Positions 23,362 through 31,006 of a stretch of DNA of 56,805 bases are shown in pieces. The translations under genes were made by a program, and so were the position numbers. Where the stretch lies: NCBI GenBank assembly GCA_019347805.1, contig JAHWKR010000017.1:1-56805 (forward strand), written 5' to 3'. Under the pieces are notes generated by a model. That model was not told the origin of the DNA and searched no databases. It worked only from the letters and a program-made list of their open reading frames with translations. The stretch is from Methanobacteriota archaeon (GTDB taxonomy: Archaea > Thermoplasmatota > E2 > JACPAO01 > JAHWKR01). Within the stretch, counting starts at the first letter, position 1; each line of letters opens with the position of its first letter.

Positions 23362-24447
23362 GTGTCATCGTTCACCGATCCCTCCGCCTATACGTCTTGG
23401 CTGTTCACGGTCCCGGAGTTCCTCGACCCGGACACGTGGAGCGTCATGACCCTTGTCTGGGTCTTTGTCCTCGCGGCGCTCATCATCGTCATCTTCGGCA
23501 CGTTGCTCACACGTGAAGCGGACCGGCTCGCCGACCGCACAGGCCTCGGTGAAGCGGTCTTCGGAGCGGTGTTCCTCGGGGCCTCCACGAGCCTTTCGGG
23601 GAGCGTCGCCAGCATGGTGGTCGCGTTCCAGGGTTTTCCCGAACTCGCCGCCGCCAACGCCGTCGGGGGGATCGCCGTGCAGACGTTCTGGCTTGCTGTG
23701 GCCGACATGACCTATCGTCGGGCCAATCTGGAGCATGCGGCGGCGAGTCTGGAGAACCTGTTGCTGGGGACGCTTCTGGTCGTCCTCCTGGCGTTCCCGC
23801 TCGTGGCACGCTTCGTCACCGATTACACCATCTTCGAGATCCACCCCGCGTCGCTCATCCTGTTCGCGGCGTACGCCTACGGCATCCGTGTCGTGCAGAA
23901 GGCGCGTGCGGCGCCCCTGTGGCAGGCCCGCACGACCTCCGAGACACGCGAGGACGTGCCCGGGAAAGAGCACGAGATGCGCACATGGGTGATGTGGTCG
24001 CGGTTCACCGCGCTCGTCCTCGTCGCCGGGATATCGGGTTACATCGTCGCTCAGGCGGGTGTCGAACTCGTGCAACGGACCGGTGTCAGCCAGAACACGG
24101 TGGGGGCGTTCATCACCGCCGTCATCACGTCGCTGCCGGAGCTCGTGGTGACCCTCGCCGCGGTGCGCCAGGGGGCGCTCACGCTTGCTGTCGGGGGCAT
24201 CATAGGGGGCAACTCGTTCGATGTCCTGTTCCTCGCCTTCTCCGACATCGCCTACCGGCAGGGGAGCATCTATCACGACATGGGTGGCGAGCAGGTGCTC
24301 ATCATCACCGTCTCCATCGCCATGGCGGGGATCCTCCTCATGGGTCTCCTGCGGCGTGAACGGCGCGGGGTCGCCGGCATCGGCTTCGAGAGCGTCGGGA
24401 TCGCGCTCCTCTATGTCGGCCTGCTGGTCTTCCAACTGGTCCTGTGA
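23362..24447 (+). CDS. CaCA-family cation exchanger (sodium/calcium type)
   Basis: 361 residues from GTG 23362; TTG 23308 or ATG 23446 are alternatives. About ten membrane segments are arranged as two halves with the inverted alpha repeats of calcium:cation antiporters. Alpha-1 is GAVFLGASTSLSGSVASMV, and alpha-2 is FITAVITSLPELVVTLAAV with IIGGNSFDVLFLAFSD. The second repeat keeps the TSLPE and GNS residues that bind ions in the family; the first is more divergent (TSLSGS rather than TSLPE). It probably exchanges Ca2+ or another cation for Na+ or H+ across the cytoplasmic membrane. It is preceded by a pyrimidine-rich spacer. Confidence 0.75.
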   Translation: MSSFTDPSAYTSWLFTVPEFLDPDTWSVMTLVWVFVLAALIIVIFGTLLTREADRLADRTGLGEAVFGAVFLGASTSLSGSVASMVVAFQGFPELAAANAVGGIAVQTFWLAVADMTYRRANLEHAAASLENLLLGTLLVVLLAFPLVARFVTDYTIFEIHPASLILFAAYAYGIRVVQKARAAPLWQARTTSETREDVPGKEHEMRTWVMWSRFTALVLVAGISGYIVAQAGVELVQRTGVSQNTVGAFITAVITSLPELVVTLAAVRQGALTLAVGGIIGGNSFDVLFLAFSDIAYRQGSIYHDMGGEQVLIITVSIAMAGILLMGLLRRERRGVAGIGFESVGIALLYVGLLVFQLVL

Positions 24448-24532
24448 CAGGTGTCTGGTCTACCCGGGGGATGCATCCGTGACCGACCCGTTCCCTGGGA
24501 TTTATGACCCGCCGCCGGCTGCCACGCTCCCA

Positions 24533-24925
24533 ATGGTGTGGCCGTTCAAGAAGGAGACCGCCGGGGCGGAGCGCCCACCCGAGCGGACCGAGACACCGAA
24601 GCCTTCCGAATCCGAACTCCGCCTTGTCGAGGAGGTGCTGTCCTGGTTCAGCCAGCACGCGCCCGACATCGTGGTGCGCCCCGCCGCGGACGCCCAAGAA
24701 CTGCACCTGGACGACCCACCGACCGGCGACCCGACCGCTCCTGCGGGGGCGGTGGTGGGCTTCAAGCGCGGCAAGATCAACCGCGTCGACCTCTACGACC
24801 CGGACCTGCGGCCTCAGGTCAACCAGATGATCGCCCATTTCGACCGGCTGCAGAAATGGAGCTTCAACGGTGTCGTGTCGACGAAGTATGACGAGCGACA
24901 GGTGGACGGCACGACCGGTCCCTGA
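24533..24925 (+). CDS. Hypothetical cytoplasmic protein
   Basis: 130 residues from ATG 24533, about 28 bases after GATTTATGAC. The first 30 residues are Pro/Glu-rich and disordered-looking (KKETAGAERPPERTETPKPS). Then come a helix (LRLVEEVLSWFSQHAPDIV), a short beta-rich segment and a C-terminal helix (QVNQMIAHFDRLQKWSFNGV). I do not recognise the family. It is convergent with the ThiR-like gene; the stop codons are adjacent (24925/24926). Confidence 0.5.
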   Translation: MVWPFKKETAGAERPPERTETPKPSESELRLVEEVLSWFSQHAPDIVVRPAADAQELHLDDPPTGDPTAPAGAVVGFKRGKINRVDLYDPDLRPQVNQMIAHFDRLQKWSFNGVVSTKYDERQVDGTTGP

Positions 24926-25744
24926 TCACGCCATGGCACGGGCGAGCGCATCGACCCGCTCGGCGAGCTGTGACGCCTCAGGGTCGAAGAGATAGAGCGC
25001 CGGTTCCACGTGCAGGCCGCCCGGGTCGTGGACGGCACGCACGCCTTCCGCAAGGCGGAAACGTGCGACACCTTCCTTGTCGCGCTCGTCCGGGTCCGAT
25101 TCGACCGCTTCGGCCCCCGCGCGGCGTAGGGCCCTTCGCACCGCATCGCCGCCCCGCAGGTTGACCACGAACCGCAAGTCGGGGTCGTCCTCCCGTGCAC
25201 GGAGGAGCATCGCCGCAAGGTGGCGGGAGGCGCCGAACTCGGGTGGGCCGTACGCCCGGAGGCGTCCGCCGACCACCGCCAGGCGGCCCGGGAACGCAAG
25301 GACATCGCTTCGAGCGGTCGCGCCAGGGCGTGCGGCGGCGACGTTGATGTTGACCGCCGGGACGAGGGGCCGGAGCCGTTCGGCGTCGAGGCGGACGATG
25401 AACCCCAGGACCTCCTCGAAAAGACGCCGTTCGTCGTCGTCCTGGGGTTGGACGAGGTTGCCGAGCGTGCGACACCAGGGGTTCTCCGTCCCTTCCTGGG
25501 GTTTCGGCGATGTGCTGGTCGCCAACTCTTCGGCCATGGCGTCCACGACCCAGCCTTGCCAGGTCTCCGCCTCTGTGGGTTCGAAACCTTTGAGGTATTT
25601 CGAGACCATCGCCTGCGAGACGCCGAGGCGTCGGCCGATCTCAGATTGGGTCACACCGAGCTCGCGCATCCGGATGGCGGCCCTTTGGCGGACGAGCGGG
25701 TAGAGCCGATCGGCGACCTGGAAGCAGGGCGGAAGCAACGACAA
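24926..25744 (-). CDS. HTH-ThiN transcriptional regulator (ThiR-like)
   Basis: 272 residues from TTG 25744 (TTG 25738 is an alternative). N-terminal XRE-like helix-turn-helix: MRELGVTQSEIGRRLGVSQA, then VSKYLKGF. The C-terminal half matches the ThiN domain in its ThiR form: NINVAAARPGATARSDV, FPGRLAVVGGRLRAYGPPEF, GASRHLAAMLLRAREDDPDL, and GGLHVEPALYLFD. In euryarchaea ThiR represses thiamine biosynthesis and transport genes and senses thiamine phosphates through this domain. No thi gene lies in the window, so targets must be elsewhere. GCTATAACC (about 25749-25757) is the TATA box on this strand. Confidence 0.8.
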   Translation of the reverse strand: MSLLPPCFQVADRLYPLVRQRAAIRMRELGVTQSEIGRRLGVSQAMVSKYLKGFEPTEAETWQGWVVDAMAEELATSTSPKPQEGTENPWCRTLGNLVQPQDDDERRLFEEVLGFIVRLDAERLRPLVPAVNINVAAARPGATARSDVLAFPGRLAVVGGRLRAYGPPEFGASRHLAAMLLRAREDDPDLRFVVNLRGGDAVRRALRRAGAEAVESDPDERDKEGVARFRLAEGVRAVHDPGGLHVEPALYLFDPEASQLAERVDALARAMA

Positions 25745-26141
25745 CCGGGTTATAGCTGGGTGTTGATAAGGCGTGGGGTCGCGTGCTGGAGCCTCTGTCG
25801 CTCAGCATCGTTCTCCCGTCGAGTGAGACCTGGGGGAGGGAACCTCAGGTTCCCTCCCCCAGACCCCCTCCCTCCTCCCCTCTGCACTCAAGATCGTCAT
25901 CATCGAGGGCCGGCCATCGCCGTCCCCCTCAGGAAGGGTTCGGTCGTCACCAGGGAGGGGCCTCCCACCACCCCGTGGTCCATCAGCCTTGCGCCCGTTC
26001 CACCACGCCACCGGGTGCTGCGACCAGCCGTCGATGGGCCGCGGTCGTCGATGATCTGGCCAGAGTACGTCGATGGGTCGGAACCGCTCGTGCGCTCGGT
26101 CGATGTCGACGCCGTAAAGAGGTGCACGTCTATCGGCCCCT
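25745..26141. repeat. Divergent intergenic region with palindromic element, copy D
   Basis: CTGGGGGAGGGAACCT (25830-25845) and AGGTTCCCTCCCCCAG (25847-25862) form a perfect 16-bp inverted repeat, followed by ACCCCCTCCCTCC. It is the best copy of the family. The rest of this nearly 400-base gap has no convincing ORF. GTAAAG at about 26113-26118 is in TATA position for the gene at 26142. Confidence 0.65.
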
Positions 26142-26687
26142 GTGGACGAGGCGAGGCTGCCGCCGCACGATACGCGTCGTCGCGTCTTCGAGGCGGTGCA
26201 TCGTTTTCCCGGCCTCGGTGCCGCGCAACTCGGCCGATTGACCGGCGAGAGCGCGAGCCTGGTCGACTACCATCTGGATGCGCTCGACGCGGCAGGTCTC
26301 GTGGTCCTCGTCAAGGACGAGAGCGTGCGACGTGCCTCTGGTGCGCGGCTCGCGCGGCGCCTTGGGGAGAAGCGGCTCCTCATGCTCGGCTTGATGCGCG
26401 AGAAGGTGCCGTTCCAGGTGCTCTTGGTGGCGTTGGGCCAGGCGACGCCGGTGCATCATGGCGAACTGGCTGAATCGGTGCAGGTGGCCAAAAGCACGCT
26501 CACCTATCACCTCGACAAGCTCGTCGCGCGCGGCATCCTGCTGCGCATCGCCAAAGGGCCCGGCAAGGGCTATCGGGTCGCCGAGCGCGAGGTCGTGCAC
26601 GCGCTTTTTTGCGACCACTTGCCGACGCCGGAGATGATGGATACCTACGGCAGCCTGTGGCTCGACCTGTATCGCCGTCCGCTCTGA
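26142..26687 (+). CDS. Two-domain winged-helix transcriptional regulator
   Basis: 181 residues from GTG 26142. Unit 1: DTRRRVFEAVHRFPGLGAAQ, LTGESASLVDYHLDALDAAG. Unit 2: VHHGELAESVQVAKSTLTYH, LDKLVARGILLRIAKG. Both follow the ArsR/MarR-like winged helix pattern, so the protein is a soluble DNA-binding regulator with tandem wings like those in the membrane-bound protein at 11973-12953, but with no membrane helix. The C-terminal 30 residues (EMMDTYGSLWLDLYRRPL) are a helical tail. Ligand and targets are unknown. Confidence 0.75.
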   Translation: MDEARLPPHDTRRRVFEAVHRFPGLGAAQLGRLTGESASLVDYHLDALDAAGLVVLVKDESVRRASGARLARRLGEKRLLMLGLMREKVPFQVLLVALGQATPVHHGELAESVQVAKSTLTYHLDKLVARGILLRIAKGPGKGYRVAEREVVHALFCDHLPTPEMMDTYGSLWLDLYRRPL

Positions 26688-28583
26688 TCAGGCGAACGCC
26701 GCGAACCAGGGTTGGGCGACGGGCACCCAGACGAAGGTGGCAAGGAGCAACAACAGCAGGATGACCGCCCACACCTTGCGCTTCCGGTCGAGGTGGTGCG
26801 CGTCGTTCAAGGGCGCGGTGTGCTGGATGCCGACGAAGAGAAGGATGAAGAGGACGAGGTAGGTCCAACCGATGTAGCGGAAGGACAGCACGAAGAGCGC
26901 GCCGACAGAAAGGTAGGCGAGCCATTTCATGCGGTCGCCCAAAACGGCGCGGGCGGCGAGGCCGCCGTCGAAGCGTCCGGCGGGGATGAGGTTGATGCCG
27001 ATGACGAAGAGGGCGGTCCAGCCGGCGAGGGCCATCGGATGGATGACGTAGGGGTTGTCGCCGACGATGAGTTCGTTGAGGAAGCCGAAGACGGGGGATT
27101 CTCCGAGCGCGACGGTGGTGGCGTCGGGGATCGTGTATTCGAGGACGACGACGAGGTCCGTGCCGTTCGTGGCCATCGCCTCGGTGATTTGGAAGGTGAT
27201 GGAGGTGGCGTTGCCGGGCCCGAGGCTGCCGGTGGTGTTGTCGAGCCGCTGCCAGGTGTCGTTCGCCACCAGGCTGGCGTTCAATGAATAGGACAAGGGG
27301 TTCCCGGTCGCGCCGACGCTCTGGGCGCGGGCGACCCAGTCACCGACGTGGGTCTCATTGAGGGTGACGCGATAGGTCCAGGTGACGTTGCCTCCATGTC
27401 CGGTGCCGCGTTCGGGGTCGTCTTTTTCAATGAGCGCGGTGAGGTTCTCGTCCTCGGTCTCGTTGCCCGTGGGGAGGACGACCCGGTCTTTCTCCCAGAG
27501 GGTCCCGTCGGGTGATTCCACCTCGAGGTGCAGGTCGTGGCCGTCGGGGACAGGGACAGCGACGGCGTTGGTGAGGAGGAGGCCGATGATCACCACGGGC
27601 AGGGCGGCGAGGAAACCGGCGATCGGTCCCGCGGTGGCGACGTCGAACATGGCGCGTCGGTCTGGCCACGGGTCACGTTCGCTGCTGAGGGCGCCGAAGG
27701 TGCCGACGGCGGGGAAGAAGAGCAGTGGCGGCACGGGGATGAAGAACGGGAAGCCGAGCTGCATGCGGTGGCGTTTGCCGGCGATGCGGCGGCCGAGTTC
27801 CCAGACGACGAGGACGAAGAGGATGGGCAGCGCGAACGACCAGGTGCCGCTGACGATGTTGTCCCATTCCAGCATGTCGAGGATATCGGCGGAACCGCCA
27901 TAGGCGGCCCAGGCGAGGCTGCCGGAGAAGACGAGCGAGAGGAACGTGGCGAGGAGCAGGACGATCTGCAGGCGGGGGAGTTTCTGTTCCCGTTTCGGGC
28001 GCCGGACGATGACGATGACGGTCTCGCCTTGGTCGACGCGCAGCATCGGCACCAGTTGGTCGTCGAGCGCGCGGAGGTCGTCGAGGAGGTCGGGGTAGCG
28101 TTTCTCGACATCCTCGGGTGGACCCATGATGTAATAGCCGGTGAGGACCGAGGCGCCGAGGCCGGGGAAAGCGTCGCGTTCGTCGTAGACCTCGAAGTGT
28201 TTCTCGATGATCTTGCGGACGGCGTCCTTGTCGAACGTGACCTGGAAGCGCTTGAGGCCTTCCGCGGTCTGGTCTTCCTTGGGTCCCGGTGTGGGGGTGG
28301 TCTCCTCTCCGGGGCGATGCGCGGGGGCCCATTTCGGGCGGCCTTCGCGGCCCTCCGGTGCGGGAGGCTTCTCGGCCTCAGGTGTCTCGGTCGGAGGTGC
28401 TTCACGCGGTGCGCGCTCCGGCGCGATACCGGGCAGCCATTTTTCACCACGCGTCGGCACTTCGGGCCGGTCGCGCGGGCGCTTCGATGGAGCGGTCTCC
28501 TTCTTCGGGTCGACGCCCGGGGTCCACTTCTTCTTGCGGGGGGTGTCCTCCGCTTCGCCCTTGCCCGTTTCGTCATCCGACAT
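26688..28583 (-). CDS. M50 site-2-protease homologue lacking zinc ligands
   Basis: 631 residues from ATG 28583 (GAGGAGCGG precedes it; TTG 28613 is possible). A disordered Pro/Lys-rich tail of about 105 residues leads to a small domain (FQVTFDKDAVRKIIEKHFEV), then a membrane core with the M50 sequence FPFFIPVPPLLFF...GTFGALSSERDPWPDRRAMFDV and AGPIAGFLAALPV. The HExxH of active proteases is replaced by WELGR (residues 261-265), and the third-ligand motif reads NLIPAGRFDGG with Leu where His usually follows. Both zinc His residues are gone. An extracellular insert of about 150 residues with five or more NxT/NxS sites lies between two membrane helices. Probably a pseudoprotease or scaffold. Confidence 0.8.
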   Translation of the reverse strand: MSDDETGKGEAEDTPRKKKWTPGVDPKKETAPSKRPRDRPEVPTRGEKWLPGIAPERAPREAPPTETPEAEKPPAPEGREGRPKWAPAHRPGEETTPTPGPKEDQTAEGLKRFQVTFDKDAVRKIIEKHFEVYDERDAFPGLGASVLTGYYIMGPPEDVEKRYPDLLDDLRALDDQLVPMLRVDQGETVIVIVRRPKREQKLPRLQIVLLLATFLSLVFSGSLAWAAYGGSADILDMLEWDNIVSGTWSFALPILFVLVVWELGRRIAGKRHRMQLGFPFFIPVPPLLFFPAVGTFGALSSERDPWPDRRAMFDVATAGPIAGFLAALPVVIIGLLLTNAVAVPVPDGHDLHLEVESPDGTLWEKDRVVLPTGNETEDENLTALIEKDDPERGTGHGGNVTWTYRVTLNETHVGDWVARAQSVGATGNPLSYSLNASLVANDTWQRLDNTTGSLGPGNATSITFQITEAMATNGTDLVVVLEYTIPDATTVALGESPVFGFLNELIVGDNPYVIHPMALAGWTALFVIGINLIPAGRFDGGLAARAVLGDRMKWLAYLSVGALFVLSFRYIGWTYLVLFILLFVGIQHTAPLNDAHHLDRKRKVWAVILLLLLLATFVWVPVAQPWFAAFA

Positions 28584-28676
28584 GGACGGTCCGCTCCTCC
28601 TCGGCGGTGGCAAGGGGCCCCATCAAGGGGCGGGGCAGCGGCTCGTGCCTCATAAAGGGAGGGGCATCGACCAGCG

Positions 28677-29960
28677 TCATGGACCGGAGAGCATGTCGAA
28701 CCGTGCCGTCTCCACACCCAGTTCTTCGGCCGCGGCGGGCCCGACCTTTTCGCGCAGTCCGCGTGGGGAGAAGACACGGAAACGCCAGTGGTCCTCGGTG
28801 GCACGGGACAGGCTTCCGATGAGGCTCGAGACGGTGGAGAGCGGTGCGAGAGAGCCGTCACGGCGCAGGACGCGGATGCCGGTCTCTTTCATGATGGTCG
28901 GTGGTGGTACGTCGAGGAGCACCTCGGCGGGACCGACGCCGGCCCGTTCCGCGATGCGGGTTTCGAAGCGGGTGCGGACGGCAGGGTCGCGACTGGCGGC
29001 GATGAGTCCGTCGACGTCGCGGGCGACCGCGAGGCGTCCTTCGGCGGCGCGTTTGTAGAGGTCGCGTTCTTCCAGCCGGCGCGCCATCTCGGCGGTCGCG
29101 GGGGGTCCGGCGCGCATGGCGGCGACCAATCGTGCGTCGTCGAGCCGTTCCAGTTCTTCCGGCCGTAGGCGTTTGGTGTCGATGAGGCCGCGCAGGCCTT
29201 GGACCACCATGCGTTCGATGGCGCGGCAGGTGTGGTGGAGGTAGACGGCGGGGTACATCATGAAGCGGGTGACAAGGAGCGCTTCGGCGGCGAGCAGGCT
29301 GCGTTCGTCGAGGACGATCTCGTCGCCTTCGAGGTGGAGACCGGTGGCGATGCGTGAGACGTCCACCGAGACGGTGACGCCCGTGTAATAGGCGTCGCGC
29401 ACGAGGTAGTCCATGCGGTCGACGTCGAGGTCCCCGGAGACGAGGCCGGAGTGGCGGCCCTGGCCGAGGATCGCGTCGACGACGCGGCGCACCGGGATGC
29501 CGTGGTTGTCGAGGACCGAGGCGATGGTGGACCATTGTACGAGGTCGACGGTGAGGTCCTCGTGGCGGCGCCCCGCGTCGAAGAGGATCTCTTCGGAGGT
29601 GTGGCTGAAGGGGCCGTGGCCGACGTCGTGGAGGAGTGCACCGGCCATGACGACGCGGGCGTCCTCGTCGTCGAGTCCGAGGCTGCGGGTGACGCGGCGG
29701 GCGAGGGCGTAGGCGCCGAGTGCGTGTTCGAAGCGGGTGTGGTTGGCGCCGGGATAGACGAGGTAGACGCCGCCCAGTTGCCGGATGCGCCGGAGGCGTT
29801 GCATCTGGGGGGTGTCGAGGAGGTCGCTGACGAACGGTTCGATGGGGATCGATTTGTGGATGCTGTCGCGGATGGTGGGAAGGCGCGACTCGGGAAGCGG
29901 CGCCGATGGCTGGGTCGACCCTGGGGTGGTGCCGGCCGTGCCGAAGGCGTCGAGGCTCAT
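28677..29960 (-). CDS. HD-superfamily phosphohydrolase (dNTPase-like)
   Basis: 427 residues from ATG 29960; TTG 30017 gives 446 and lies 12 bases behind the upstream stop. The HD domain is complete: ANHTRFEHALGAYALARRV, GALLHDVGHGPFSHTSEEI and SGDLDVDRMDYLVRDAYYTG hold the H...HD...D metal ligands. It is the SAMHD1/dGTPase-like subgroup of HD hydrolases, whose members dephosphorylate dNTPs or other nucleotides. The C-terminal 130 residues (RDLYKRAAEGRLAVARDVDG, PPPTIMKETGIRVLRRDG) are typical of this subgroup. Same strand as the EndoIII-like gene upstream, 69 bases apart, so it may be the last gene of that operon. Confidence 0.85.
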   Translation of the reverse strand: MSLDAFGTAGTTPGSTQPSAPLPESRLPTIRDSIHKSIPIEPFVSDLLDTPQMQRLRRIRQLGGVYLVYPGANHTRFEHALGAYALARRVTRSLGLDDEDARVVMAGALLHDVGHGPFSHTSEEILFDAGRRHEDLTVDLVQWSTIASVLDNHGIPVRRVVDAILGQGRHSGLVSGDLDVDRMDYLVRDAYYTGVTVSVDVSRIATGLHLEGDEIVLDERSLLAAEALLVTRFMMYPAVYLHHTCRAIERMVVQGLRGLIDTKRLRPEELERLDDARLVAAMRAGPPATAEMARRLEERDLYKRAAEGRLAVARDVDGLIAASRDPAVRTRFETRIAERAGVGPAEVLLDVPPPTIMKETGIRVLRRDGSLAPLSTVSSLIGSLSRATEDHWRFRVFSPRGLREKVGPAAAEELGVETARFDMLSGP

Positions 29961-30029
29961 CCGGTCGCGCGGATGGGTGCGGGATTGAAGCGCGTTTGGG
30001 TCGGTGCGGCCGGTCAAGCCCAGGATGAG

Positions 30030-30737
30030 TCAAGGGGTGCAGACCGGGCAGCTGGGGGCGATGCGGCAGGGTCCTTTGCCATGTTCGACGATGGCGGCGT
30101 GCAGGTCCTGGTAGACCTTGGCGTCGTCGCGGGGCAGGCCGCGGGTCCACCAGCGCGCCACCTCCTGATAGGGCGCTTTGAGCGGGTCCATCGGGCCGCG
30201 CGGCGTCGGGACGTCGATGTCGAGGCGTGCCATGAGGCGGCGCATGTAGGCGTCGACCACGATGACCGGGGCGTCGAAGGCGTAGTTGAGGATGGCGTCC
30301 GCGGTCTCTTCGCCGATGCCGTGCACCTCGAGGAGTGCGGCCCGGAGCGGGTCGGGGTCGTCCTCGGTGTTGGCGACGAGCCGGTCCATGCCGCCTTGTC
30401 CTGCTTCATCAAGGAGCAGTCGCGACACATCGATGAGGGTGCGCGGCTTGCGCGTCGGGAAGCCGGCAGGACGGACGAGGTCGGTGAGCCGGTCGACCGG
30501 GAGCGCGAGGATTCCGCTTAAGGAGAGCGCCTCCGATTCCGCCAACCGGACGATGGCCCGTTCGGCCTGGCGCCACGACGTGTTCTGGACCAAGACGGCG
30601 CCGATGGCCACCTCTTCCCGGGGGTCGGTGCCGTGCGTTTCATGATAGGCGCTGTGCACCGGCCACCAGCCGTCGACCTCGAACCGGGCCATGAGGCGTC
30701 GGTGGATGTCGTCCGGGCGCAATCCGCCGGACCTCAC
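30030..30737 (-). CDS. Endonuclease III-related DNA glycosylase (COG2231/MagIII type)
   Basis: 235 residues from GTG 30737, which overlaps the upstream stop as GTGA; a longer frame to 30887 is antisense to that gene's end. Core: IGAVLVQNTSWRQAERAIVR, LLEVHGIGEETADAILNYAF, VIVVDAYMRRLMARL. This is the HhH-GPD fold. The catalytic Asp is kept (VVDAY), but the lyase Lys of Nth is Glu (GIGEET), so a monofunctional glycosylase is expected, as in 3-methyladenine glycosylase III. The end, CRIAPSCPVCTP, has three cysteines where Nth has a four-Cys 4Fe-4S loop. It probably excises alkylated or damaged bases. Confidence 0.75.
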   Translation of the reverse strand: MRSGGLRPDDIHRRLMARFEVDGWWPVHSAYHETHGTDPREEVAIGAVLVQNTSWRQAERAIVRLAESEALSLSGILALPVDRLTDLVRPAGFPTRKPRTLIDVSRLLLDEAGQGGMDRLVANTEDDPDPLRAALLEVHGIGEETADAILNYAFDAPVIVVDAYMRRLMARLDIDVPTPRGPMDPLKAPYQEVARWWTRGLPRDDAKVYQDLHAAIVEHGKGPCRIAPSCPVCTP

Positions 30738-31006
30738 TCGAGGCCGGCCTGCCGGCGCAGCTCGTCGACGCTGCGTTCCCGTTCCACTGCCAACGCACCG
30801 ATATAGCCGCAGTGGGGGCACTGGTACTTGTGGCCGGTCTCGAACGCCGCGATATAGGAGAGGTCGCTCCGTTCGCATTCGGGGCACTCGAGCACCTTCA
30901 CCGTCTTCGGATCGGCCTCGCCGTCGGTTTCGAGGCTTTTTTGGAGGAGGGCGTCGAGTTCGTCGTCGGAGAGCGCGTCCGGGTCGTCGATCTCGGGCAA
31001 CGTCAC
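30734..31006 (-). CDS. Small zinc-ribbon protein
   Basis: 90 residues from GTG 31006. An acidic N-terminus (EIDDPDALSDDELDALLQ) precedes a four-Cys zinc ribbon (CPECERSDLSYI...KYQCPHCGYIG) and a short helix. No known partner. It overlaps the upstream acyl-CoA ligase stop and the downstream glycosylase start by four bases each (GTGA junctions), so translational coupling is likely. Zinc ribbons of this type bind nucleic acid or proteins; function is not inferable here. Confidence 0.65.
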   Translation of the reverse strand: MTLPEIDDPDALSDDELDALLQKSLETDGEADPKTVKVLECPECERSDLSYIAAFETGHKYQCPHCGYIGALAVERERSVDELRRQAGLE

